Source of the DNA: Ignatzschineria sp.
GTDB taxonomy: Bacteria > Pseudomonadota > Gammaproteobacteria > Cardiobacteriales > Wohlfahrtiimonadaceae
Assembly (NCBI GenBank): GCA_030150405.1
Contig: JASLFU010000022.1
Location: 18,006 to 82,005, forward strand
Direction: 5' to 3'
Length of the DNA: 64,000 nucleotides
Below the pieces are notes generated by a model that saw only the letters and a list, made by a program, of their open reading frames with translations, did no database searches and was not told the DNA's origin. Numbering within the stretch: the stretch's first letter is position 1; each line of letters opens with the position of its first letter. The position numbers were made by a program, and so were the translations under genes. Of the stretch, positions 35,061-43,212 are shown in pieces.

Positions 35061-36980
35061 ATGGCCAAAATTATTGGTATTGACTTAGGTACAACCAACT
35101 CCTGTGTTGCCGTTATGGAAGGCGATAAGATTCGCGTTATTGAAAATGCTGAAGGTGAGCGCACCACCCCTTCTATCGTAGCTTACACAGATGATGAGGT
35201 TTTAACAGGACAGCCTGCAAAACGTCAGGCAGTAACAAACCCTAAAAATACGCTCTTTGCGATTAAGCGTTTAATTGGTCGCCGTTTTGATGATTCAGAA
35301 GTTGTTAAAGATCGTGAAGTTGTCCCCTTCTCTATTATCAAGGCAGATAATGGTGATGCTTGGGTTGAAGTTAAAGATGGTCAAAAAATGGCTCCCCAAG
35401 AGGTTTCTGCTCGTATCTTGATGAAGATGAAGCAGACAGCAGAAGATTATTTAGGCGAAAAAGTCTCTGAAGCTGTCATCACTGTACCGGCATACTTTAA
35501 CGATGCGCAGCGTCAAGCCACTATCGACGCTGGTAAAATCGCGGGCTTAGATGTTAAACGTATTATTAACGAGCCTACTGCAGCTGCGCTTGCTTATGGT
35601 ATGGATAAAGAGACCGGTGATGAGCGTAAGATTGCAGTGTTTGACTTAGGGGGCGGTACTTTTGATATCTCTATCATTGAGATCGCCAACATTGATGGAG
35701 ACAAACAGTTTGAAGTTCTCTCTACAAATGGTGACACCTTCTTAGGAGGTGAAGATTTTGATAATGCAATCATCAACTATCTTGTAGAAGAATTTAAGAA
35801 AGAGTCCGGCATCGATCTTCATAATGATCCTTTAGCTTTACAACGTCTTAAAGATGCGGGTGAAAATGCGAAGATTGAGCTCTCATCTGCTCAGCAGACC
35901 GAGATCAACCTTCCCTATATCACCGCAGATAGCACGGGTCCTAAACACTTAAACATTAAGATGACTCGCGCAAAACTTGAATCATTAGTGGAAGATCTTA
36001 TCGAGCGTACTTTAGAGCCTTGCCGTGTTGCACTTAAAGATGCGGGTATCTCAGCTGCACAGATTGATGATGTTATCTTAGTGGGCGGACAAACCCGTAT
36101 GCCGAAGGTTCAGGAGAAGGTAAAAGAGTTCTTTGGTAAAGATCCACGTCGCGATGTTAACCCCGATGAAGCTGTAGCGTCAGGTGCGGCGGTTCAGGGT
36201 GGTGTTTTAGGTGGCGATGTTAAAGATGTTCTTCTTCTTGACGTCACCCCTCTCTCCCTTGGTCTTGAGACGATGGGCGGCGTAATGACAAAGCTTATCG
36301 ACAAAAACACTACGATCCCGACCAAAGCGAGCCAGATCTTCTCAACAGCGGCCGATAATCAGCCTGCAGTGACTATTCATGTTCTTCAGGGTGAGCGTCC
36401 ACAAGCGTCTGAGAATCACTCTCTTGGTCAGTTTGATCTTACCGATATTCCACCTGCACCCCGTGGTACTCCACAGATCGAAGTTACTTTCGATATTGAT
36501 GCCAACGGCGTAATGAATGTATCGGCAAAAGATAAGGCAACTGGTAAAGAGCAATCGATTCAGATTCGTTCAAATTCTGGTCTTTCTGAAGAAGATATCG
36601 AAAAGATGGTGAAAGATGCAGAAAAGTATGCAGAAGAAGATAAGAAGTTCCAAGAGCTCGTTACAGCCCGTAATACTGCAGAGCAGATGATTCACGCTTC
36701 TGAAAAATCCTTAACAGATCTTGCTGAGCAAGTAGAAGAGGATGAGAAGAAAGCCATTGAAGAAGCTATTGAAGCACTTAAAGAGGCTTCAAAAGGTGAT
36801 GATATTGCAGATATTCAAGCAAAAACAGAGAAGCTCACTGAACTTGCTGGCGCGTTAGCGCAAAAAGCTTACGCAGCCCAAGGTGAAGCAGCTGAAGGTG
36901 CAGATACAGCAGATGCAAAAGATGAAAATGTTGTAGATGCAGAATTTGAAGAAGTTAAAGACGATAAAGAGAACAAATAG
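35061..36980 (+). CDS. dnaK: Chaperone protein DnaK (Hsp70)
   Basis: 639 residues, essentially the E. coli length. Hsp70 signatures: IGIDLGTTNSCVAV, IAVFDLGGGTFDISII and VILVGGQTRMPKVQEKVKEF. The linker DVLLLDVTPLSLG precedes the substrate-binding domain, and the acidic tail ends with NVVDAEFEEV followed by a short Lys/Asp/Glu stretch. It folds proteins with DnaJ and GrpE. It is driven by a sigma-32 promoter and followed by a terminator, so dnaJ, 255 bases on, is at least partly separately transcribed. grpE is not adjacent. Confidence 0.98.
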   Translation: MAKIIGIDLGTTNSCVAVMEGDKIRVIENAEGERTTPSIVAYTDDEVLTGQPAKRQAVTNPKNTLFAIKRLIGRRFDDSEVVKDREVVPFSIIKADNGDAWVEVKDGQKMAPQEVSARILMKMKQTAEDYLGEKVSEAVITVPAYFNDAQRQATIDAGKIAGLDVKRIINEPTAAALAYGMDKETGDERKIAVFDLGGGTFDISIIEIANIDGDKQFEVLSTNGDTFLGGEDFDNAIINYLVEEFKKESGIDLHNDPLALQRLKDAGENAKIELSSAQQTEINLPYITADSTGPKHLNIKMTRAKLESLVEDLIERTLEPCRVALKDAGISAAQIDDVILVGGQTRMPKVQEKVKEFFGKDPRRDVNPDEAVASGAAVQGGVLGGDVKDVLLLDVTPLSLGLETMGGVMTKLIDKNTTIPTKASQIFSTAADNQPAVTIHVLQGERPQASENHSLGQFDLTDIPPAPRGTPQIEVTFDIDANGVMNVSAKDKATGKEQSIQIRSNSGLSEEDIEKMVKDAEKYAEEDKKFQELVTARNTAEQMIHASEKSLTDLAEQVEEDEKKAIEEAIEALKEASKGDDIADIQAKTEKLTELAGALAQKAYAAQGEAAEGADTADAKDENVVDAEFEEVKDDKENK

Positions 36981-37002
36981 TTCTTAATCGCTAACTTTAA
37001 AC

Positions 37003-37037
37003 AAAAAGGGATACCTCATTTGAGGTATCCTCTTTTT
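37003..37037 (+). terminator. Terminator between dnaK and dnaJ
   Basis: GGATACCTC-ATTT-GAGGTATCC flanked by AAAAA and CTTTTT. It would uncouple dnaK from dnaJ. Confidence 0.88.
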
Positions 37038-37084
37038 CAATCAATAGCCCGGCACATTATTACAAGCTCTCCCCAACTAGACCC

Positions 37085-37141
37085 TTAATCTTTAGAGAGC
37101 CTTACTCTATTCAATCAAGCTAAAGATTCTCTAAAGATTAA
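37085..37141. repeat. 14-base perfect inverted repeat in the dnaK-dnaJ gap
   Basis: TTAATCTTTAGAGA at 37085-37098 and TCTCTAAAGATTAA at 37128-37141 around a 29-base spacer. There is no T-run, so it is not a terminator. CTAAAGATT also recurs directly in the 3' half. Possible operator or leader hairpin for dnaJ; a TTGACG...CATAAT pair (37176-37202) may be the dnaJ promoter just downstream. Confidence 0.6.
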
Positions 37142-37234
37142 AGGTTTAATATTGGAAGTTTTAAAGTTTAAAATATTGACGAAAATAGAGCGATGTCATA
37201 ATCGAACTATAGATAATTGAGGATAAGTGAACAG

Positions 37235-38371
37235 ATGGCAGAACGCGATTATTATGAAGTCTTAGGAGTAGCGAAATCCGCAACTCAAGATGAGATCCGT
37301 AAGGCGTATCGACGCCTAGCAATGAAATATCACCCCGACCGCAATGCCGATAATAAAGAGGAAGCGGAAGAGAAATTTAAGGAAGTACAGAAAGCGTATG
37401 AAGTCCTCTATGATGAAGAGAAACGCCGGATGTACGATCAGTTTGGTCATGCTGGTGTGAATGGTCAGGCAGGTGCTGGCGGCGGTGGCTTTGGAGGCGG
37501 ATTTAGCGGTGATTTTGGAGATATCTTCGGCGATATGTTTGGAGATATCTTCGGGGCTCGGGGAGGTGGACAAGCGAATCGGGCCTACCGAGGAGATGAT
37601 ATTGGATATCAGCTCGATATTACTTTAGAAGAGGCTGTATTTGGCACCACTGCCCGTATTAAAGTTCCCACAACTGTACATTGTCACTACTGTAACGGTT
37701 CTGGAGCAGCAGAGGGCTCTGAACCTGTCACATGTACAACTTGTAATGGCATGGGACAAGTTCGTGTTTCTCAAGGATTCTTTGCAGTACAGCAGACCTG
37801 TCCAGATTGTCGTGGACGCGGGAAGAAAATTACAAATCCTTGTTCTCACTGCCATGGATCTGGCAATATTCGCAAAGAGAAAACTCTTGAAGTTAAGGTC
37901 CCCGCCGGCGTAGATACTGGGGATCGTATCCGTCTTTCAGGAGAAGGAGAAGCAGGTGAAAACGGTGGGCCAAGTGGGGATCTCTATGTGCAGATTCGTG
38001 TTAAAAAACATGCAATCTTTACCCGGGAAGATCAGCATCTTCATTGCGAAGTCCCCATCAGTTTTGTCACCGCAGCTTTAGGTGGCGAGATTGAAGTGCC
38101 TACCCTTGATGGTCGTGTAAATCTAAAGATCCCAGCAGAAACCCAAACCGATCGTGTATTTAGACTTCGTGGTAAAGGGGTTAAACCTGTTCGCGGAGGC
38201 GCACAAGGGGATCTCTACTGCACAATTAAGGTAGAAACACCGGTAAAACTTAACAAAGAACAGAAAGAGATGTTACGCAAATTTGGCGAAACGCTTGGAG
38301 AGAATCACGCTCCGCAGCAAAATAGCTTTTTTGATGGCGTAAAAAAATTCTTTGAAGATTTAGGGAAATAG
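37235..38371 (+). CDS. dnaJ: Chaperone protein DnaJ (Hsp40)
   Basis: 378 residues. The J domain has YHPDRN, followed by a Gly/Phe-rich linker. Four zinc-binding repeats follow (CHYCNGSG, CTTCNGMG, CPDCRGRG, CSHCHGSG) before the C-terminal substrate-binding domains. It stimulates DnaK ATPase and delivers clients. The start is the ATG at 37235 (MAERDYYEVLG); the TTG six codons before it is not needed. GAGGA lies 11 bases upstream. Confidence 0.97.
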   Translation: MAERDYYEVLGVAKSATQDEIRKAYRRLAMKYHPDRNADNKEEAEEKFKEVQKAYEVLYDEEKRRMYDQFGHAGVNGQAGAGGGGFGGGFSGDFGDIFGDMFGDIFGARGGGQANRAYRGDDIGYQLDITLEEAVFGTTARIKVPTTVHCHYCNGSGAAEGSEPVTCTTCNGMGQVRVSQGFFAVQQTCPDCRGRGKKITNPCSHCHGSGNIRKEKTLEVKVPAGVDTGDRIRLSGEGEAGENGGPSGDLYVQIRVKKHAIFTREDQHLHCEVPISFVTAALGGEIEVPTLDGRVNLKIPAETQTDRVFRLRGKGVKPVRGGAQGDLYCTIKVETPVKLNKEQKEMLRKFGETLGENHAPQQNSFFDGVKKFFEDLGK

Positions 38372-38395
38372 TCTCCCCCGATATTTCAATTTAAG

Positions 38396-38432
38396 AAGCC
38401 TAGTCTAAATCGAATAAGACTAGGCTTTTTTT
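38396..38432. terminator. Terminator between dnaJ and the MFS gene
   Basis: AAGCCTAGTCT / AGACTAGGCTT, an 11-base stem with TTTTTTT on the plus strand. Confidence 0.9.
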
Positions 38433-38485
38433 ACATTGATCTTTATATCTAGCTTTATGCCTTTAGAAATTAAACTAGTGTTGAA

Positions 38486-39682
38486 CTACTCCCTATTTTT
38501 CCAAGGTCTTGAGAAAAATAGATAAAAGATCAATGCACTAATACCACAGATGCCCATCACGCTTGTCATTATTCCCTGCTGCTGGGTAACGATATAGCTA
38601 GCGATCGCCCCTATAAAAAATTGGGAAGCTGAGTTTAAAGCCATCGCCGCTCCTGCCATGTGATAATTCATCTCAATAATTTTAGAAACTAAATTATTCC
38701 CCACAAATCCGGAAACACACATTAATGCAAAGGTAGAGACAAAAAAGCCCACCAGCGATTTATGCGCCACAAATAACGTTAAGACCCCGGCAAGCGCCAT
38801 CCATGTTAAGCCAAAGAGAATTAAGGCTTCTACCGAATAACGGCGAAGCATTACAATATTTAACAGAGCACTGGCAATTACACCCAAAATATTTAAACCA
38901 AAAAAGAGGCTAAATCCCAATTCACTAATGCCATATTGCTCCTGGTAGAGGTGAGATGCGCCAGTAACATAGGCAAAAACAAAACCGGAAGGTAGAGCGC
39001 ATCCCAAAATGGCCCCTAATGAACGGGGTTTTAATAAAATTTTAATGTAATTATAGAAGGTGCCGAGAATACTCACCTCTGGCCGCTCCTCTTTTTTATA
39101 AGTTTCGGGGATAAAAAAGAGCGTAGAAAAGAGAACAATTGCACCAAAAAAGGCCAAAACAATAAAGAGTGCTCGCCAGCTCTTAAAAAGAAAAAGCATT
39201 CCCACCCCTAAAAGCGGCGCTAAAAGGGGGGCAATCATTAAGATCACCTGCACTACTGACATCATCACCGCGACTTCTTTACCTTTAAAGACATCACGAA
39301 TAATCGCTCTGCCTACCACCATACATGCTCCTGCCCCAATTGCCTGAATAAAGCGTGCATAAAGAAGTTGATCAATATCTGTGGCAAAGGCGCCAATAAT
39401 ACTGGTTACGGTATAGATCATTGCGCCGATAAGTAACAAATTTCTTCGCCCATATTTATCCGATAAAGGACCATAAAACATCATCCCAAGGCAAAGGCCT
39501 ATTAAAAAAGCTGTTAAAGTCTGCTTAACACGAGCATCCGTGGCATTGAGCCCCTCTTGAATCTGTAAAAAAGCAGGAAGATAGAGATCAATCGAAAGCG
39601 GTGCAAAGGCCGCCATTAACGATAAAATAGCAATTAATAGAGGCGTTGGAGGGAGATGTTGGGGCGCTTTTATTCGAATCAT
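38486..39682 (-). CDS. Bcr/CflA-family multidrug efflux MFS transporter
   Basis: 398 residues, 12 membrane spans. LAAFAPLSIDLYLPAF-like TM1 (here LMAAFAPLSIDLYLPAF), the loop motif GPLSDKYGRRNLLLIG and RFIQAIGAGACMVVGRAIIRD are typical of the Bcr/CflA branch that exports drugs such as bicyclomycin and chloramphenicol. The actual substrate is unknown. AAAGGA precedes the ATG. It is convergent with dnaJ. Confidence 0.88.
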   Translation of the reverse strand: MIRIKAPQHLPPTPLLIAILSLMAAFAPLSIDLYLPAFLQIQEGLNATDARVKQTLTAFLIGLCLGMMFYGPLSDKYGRRNLLLIGAMIYTVTSIIGAFATDIDQLLYARFIQAIGAGACMVVGRAIIRDVFKGKEVAVMMSVVQVILMIAPLLAPLLGVGMLFLFKSWRALFIVLAFFGAIVLFSTLFFIPETYKKEERPEVSILGTFYNYIKILLKPRSLGAILGCALPSGFVFAYVTGASHLYQEQYGISELGFSLFFGLNILGVIASALLNIVMLRRYSVEALILFGLTWMALAGVLTLFVAHKSLVGFFVSTFALMCVSGFVGNNLVSKIIEMNYHMAGAAMALNSASQFFIGAIASYIVTQQQGIMTSVMGICGISALIFYLFFSRPWKNRE

Positions 39683-40042
39683 ATCGTCCTTTCGTTATTT
39701 TTTATTTTAGGTATATGGGGAGTCTATTACGGCTTTATTCTGGTTTTATTGATCTTTTCAAGCAATCTTAAAGCAATTCTTAAATAGCCCTAAAAGCTTA
39801 AAATCACCCGATTTTAGGGCTAATATTCAGTATAACATTTAATGAAAACGGTTCGCATTTCCACTTTCTATCACCAAATTTAAACAAAAAGAGCAGTTGC
39901 ACCCTTCCCTTACTTGCCTTTTATCTATTTTTTGACTGAAAATGGCTATAAAAGCGCTTACTCAATAGATGATTAATCTAGGTAAATAGGCTAAAATACG
40001 ACCTTTTAAACCCTCTCTTATCGATAATAAAACGAGAAAGAT
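39683..40042. other. 360-base divergent intergenic region with an inverted repeat
   Basis: It lies between the MFS exporter (minus) and cysS (plus). Its only clear structure is the 11-base inverted repeat TAGCCCTAAAA (39785-39795) / TTTTAGGGCTA (39812-39822). There is no T-run after it on either strand, so it looks more like an operator or structured leader than a terminator. No gene or known RNA is seen. Confidence 0.6.
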
Positions 40043-41404
40043 ATGATCAAAATTTATAATAGTCTTAGCCGTAAAAAAGAAGAATTTATTCCCATTAAAG
40101 AGAATCAGGTCAATATGTATGTATGTGGAATGACGGTTTATGATTATTGCCACATCGGCCATGCCCGCTCTTTAGTGGCTTTTGATATGATCAATCGCTA
40201 TCTCCGATTTGCGGGATATAACGTCAACTTTGTACGTAATATTACCGATATTGATGACAAAATTATCGAACGGGCTAACGAACGAGGCATCACCATTAAT
40301 GAGCTTACCGCTGAATTTATCACCAAGATGAATGAAGATTGTGAGGCCCTTAATATCCTTAAACCAGATCAAGAACCAAGAGCAACAGAGCACATTGCCG
40401 AAATGCTTGAGATGATCGAAACTTTAATCGAAAAAGGTCTGGCCTATCAAGCTGACAATGGAGATGTCTATTATCGCGTTCGGGAATTTAAAGAGTATGG
40501 AAAACTCTCGAATCAATCCATTGACGATCTTCGATCGGGAGAGCGTATTGCTGTGGATCAATATAAAGAAGATCCCCTTGATTTTGTACTCTGGAAAATG
40601 GCAAAAGAAGGAGAACCCTATTGGGACTCTCCTTTCGGTAAAGGGCGCCCGGGCTGGCATATTGAATGCTCTGCCATGAGTAAAGAGGAGCTTGGAGAAC
40701 ATTTTGATATTCATGGGGGCGGTATGGATCTTAAATTCCCCCATCATGAGTGTGAAATTGCCCAATCAGAGGGCTGTCACGATGGGCCTATGGCTAACTA
40801 TTGGATGCATAATGGCTTTATCAATATCGATAATGAGAAGATGAGTAAATCGCTGGGGAACTTCTTCACTATTCGAGAAATTTTAGAAGAGTATCCTGCT
40901 GAAGTCCTGCGCTTCTTTATTCTCTCAGCCCATTATCGTAGCCATATTAACTATTCGGATGAAACAATAAAACAGGCGGGAAATGGCCTACGCCGGCTCT
41001 ACACTGCGCTCAATAATCCACCTACCGAAGAGGCTGATTTTAAGGAGAATCATCCTCTTGTAGAGCGCTTTAAAGAGGCGATGAACGATGATTTTAATAC
41101 CCCTCTGGCTATCTCAGTACTGCATGAGGCAGCGGCAGAATATAATCGTACAAATGATCCCCTCTACTACACTCTATTAAAACGCTTAGGCAATATTTTA
41201 GGAATCTTAAATGAATCTCCAGAGCGTTTCTTACAAGGTGATGAGGTGGCGCTCGACTTCGATATTGATGCGATGATTGAGGCTCGTAACGAAGCACGCG
41301 CTAATAAAGATTGGGCGGAGTCTGACCGCATTCGCGATGAACTCGCCGAAAAAGGTATTGTCTTAGAAGATAAAGATGGCAAAACAACTTGGAGAAAAAT
41401 GTAA
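40043..41404 (+). CDS. cysS: Cysteinyl-tRNA synthetase
   Basis: 453 residues, class I synthetase. The zinc and ATP sites are MYVCGMTVYDYCHIGHARS (HIGH), GWHIECSAMS, HGGGMDLKFPHHECEIAQSE and KMSKSLGN. It charges tRNACys. Its stop overlaps the next gene start (TAATG). Confidence 0.97.
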   Translation: MIKIYNSLSRKKEEFIPIKENQVNMYVCGMTVYDYCHIGHARSLVAFDMINRYLRFAGYNVNFVRNITDIDDKIIERANERGITINELTAEFITKMNEDCEALNILKPDQEPRATEHIAEMLEMIETLIEKGLAYQADNGDVYYRVREFKEYGKLSNQSIDDLRSGERIAVDQYKEDPLDFVLWKMAKEGEPYWDSPFGKGRPGWHIECSAMSKEELGEHFDIHGGGMDLKFPHHECEIAQSEGCHDGPMANYWMHNGFINIDNEKMSKSLGNFFTIREILEEYPAEVLRFFILSAHYRSHINYSDETIKQAGNGLRRLYTALNNPPTEEADFKENHPLVERFKEAMNDDFNTPLAISVLHEAAAEYNRTNDPLYYTLLKRLGNILGILNESPERFLQGDEVALDFDIDAMIEARNEARANKDWAESDRIRDELAEKGIVLEDKDGKTTWRKM

Positions 41405-41679
41405 TGATTAATCCCGAAACTGGCGAAGCCTTAATCGACTTCCCCACCCATTTTACCTATAAAGTTACTGGGGAAAATAGTAATGATTTTGAAGAGACCA
41501 TTATCAATCTTATGAAAGAAGTAGACCCTAATCTTGACCACGATCGGATTAAACGCACCCTTAGCCGAACGGGAAAGTATCTCTCTTTAACGATTGATGT
41601 TTACGTTACCGAGCAAGCGCATGTCGATAAGGTTTATGCTCTCTTAAAAGATGAAGAAAAGGTAATTTGGGCTCTCTAA
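41404..41679 (+). CDS. ybeD: YbeD/DUF493 family small regulatory-fold protein
   Basis: 91 residues starting MINPETGEALIDFPTHFTYK, with an ACT-like ferredoxin fold predicted (YLSLTIDVYVTEQAHVDKVYALL). In enterics YbeD sits beside the lipoate genes and its function is unknown. Here it is coupled to cysS by TAATG overlap; GGAG lies nine bases upstream inside cysS. The upstream TTG start was not chosen. Confidence 0.9.
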   Translation: MINPETGEALIDFPTHFTYKVTGENSNDFEETIINLMKEVDPNLDHDRIKRTLSRTGKYLSLTIDVYVTEQAHVDKVYALLKDEEKVIWAL

Positions 41680-41742
41680 TGGGAATAGAGTCAAGCTTCT
41701 ATAGCCCACAATCCTAATCAATTAAACACAACAAAAAAACAG

Positions 41743-41772
41743 AAAGGCGAAGTAAAATTTTCGCCTTTTTAT
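41743..41772 (+). terminator. Terminator after cysS-ybeD
   Basis: AAAGGCGAA-GTAAAATT-TTCGCCTTT followed by TT. Confidence 0.88.
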
Positions 41773-41979
41773 TTATCTAAAATGAACCCTTTTTTAAAGG
41801 TGATTTTGAAAAAAATTGCAAAGATTTAGCCATTTTGAACCATTTCGCAAAGTTCTTAAAAGTGCTATTCTTTTGGAGATTCACTTATTTATTTAGCGCA
41901 TAATTAAAAGTTTATCTTAAATAAAAGCAATAAAAATCAAAACTTTTAATTCTACAATCACCAATTAATGGGAGAGAAG

Positions 41980-43062
41980 ATGTCTGGCAATAGTATTGGG
42001 AAATTATTTAGCGTTAGCACAGCAGGCGAAAGTCACGGAAAAGCACTCGTCGCCATAGTTGATGGCTGCCCCCCGGGAATCGAGATCAATGAAGAGATGC
42101 TACAGGTTGATTTAGATCGCCGTAAGCCCGGACAATCTCGCCACACGACACAACGAAGAGAGGCGGATCGGGTTTCCATTCTTTCAGGGGTCTTTGAAGG
42201 AAAAACCACCGGCACTTCCATTGCGCTTCTTATTGAGAATGAGGACCAACGCTCAAAAGATTATAACGATATAAAGGATCTCTTTCGCCCTGGACATGCT
42301 GATTTTACCTACCATCATAAATATGGTTTTCGAGATTATCGTGGCGGAGGGCGCTCTAGTGCCCGAGAAACGGCAATCCGCGTTGCTGCAGGGGGGATTG
42401 CTAAAGCAGCGTTAAAAACACTTTTCAATACAGAAATCTATGGCTATCTCTCTCAATTAGGTCCTATTCAGCCCTCTTCCTTTCATAAAACCGATATTGA
42501 GCTTCCCGATAACCCTTTTTTCTGGCCGGCCAAGGAGGATATTCCCGAATTAGAAAGCTTTATGGATCGCTTACGAAAATCTGGGGATTCTATTGGTGCA
42601 AAGGTCACCGTGATTGCGGAAAATCCTCCCATTGGTTTAGGGGAGCCCGTCTTTGATCGCCTAGATGCCGATATTGCCCATGCGATGATGGGAATTAATG
42701 CCGTTAAAGGAGTAGAAATTGGAGATGGTTTTCAATGCATTGAGGCCTTAGGTACAGAGTTTCGGGATGAGATCACTCCCGAAGGTTTTCGGAGCAATCA
42801 TGCAGGAGGTATCTTAGGAGGCATCTCTTCAGGGCAACCGATTGTGACACATATCGCTCTTAAGCCCACATCAAGCCTTCGTTTAGAAGGACAGACGATC
42901 AATACTTCTGGGCAATCAACCTCCGTTATTACTAAGGGACGCCATGATCCATGCGTAGGTATTCGCGCAACTCCCATTGCAGAGGCGATGTTGGCTATTG
43001 TTCTCCTCGATCATGCGCTTCGTCACCGTGGTCAAGTGGGGCAATTTTCTAGCATATTTTAG
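41980..43062 (+). CDS. aroC: Chorismate synthase
   Basis: 360 residues. Last step of the shikimate pathway: EPSP to chorismate, needing reduced FMN. Signatures: STAGESHGKALVAIVDGCPPG, GRRKPGQS-like RRKPGQSRHTTQRREAD, FRPGHADFTY and YRGGGRSSARETA. The start is the ATG at 41980, because GGGAG lies five bases before it; the ATG at 41968 would include that site in the coding region. A hairpin terminator follows. Confidence 0.97.
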   Translation: MSGNSIGKLFSVSTAGESHGKALVAIVDGCPPGIEINEEMLQVDLDRRKPGQSRHTTQRREADRVSILSGVFEGKTTGTSIALLIENEDQRSKDYNDIKDLFRPGHADFTYHHKYGFRDYRGGGRSSARETAIRVAAGGIAKAALKTLFNTEIYGYLSQLGPIQPSSFHKTDIELPDNPFFWPAKEDIPELESFMDRLRKSGDSIGAKVTVIAENPPIGLGEPVFDRLDADIAHAMMGINAVKGVEIGDGFQCIEALGTEFRDEITPEGFRSNHAGGILGGISSGQPIVTHIALKPTSSLRLEGQTINTSGQSTSVITKGRHDPCVGIRATPIAEAMLAIVLLDHALRHRGQVGQFSSIF

Positions 43063-43084
43063 AAAGCCCCCTACTTTACTGATT

Positions 43085-43116
43085 AAGAGTACTTCTTATT
43101 AACGAAGTGCTCTTTT
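43085..43116 (+). terminator. Terminator after aroC
   Basis: AAGAGTACTTC / GAAGTGCTCTT with one G-U pair, then TT. Confidence 0.75.
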
Positions 43117-43212
43117 CTTATGCTAGAATATTCCGCCACTTTTATGGGGCTATAAAATTGTAGCTATTCTAATACTCAAACATTTAAACTCCATTGTGCG
43201 AAAGGATCTTTT

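Noticed and set aside
39749..39762. TTGATCTTTTCAAG as an FNR box near the MFS exporter
   Set aside because: The spacing and second half-site do not fit TTGAT-N4-ATCAA.
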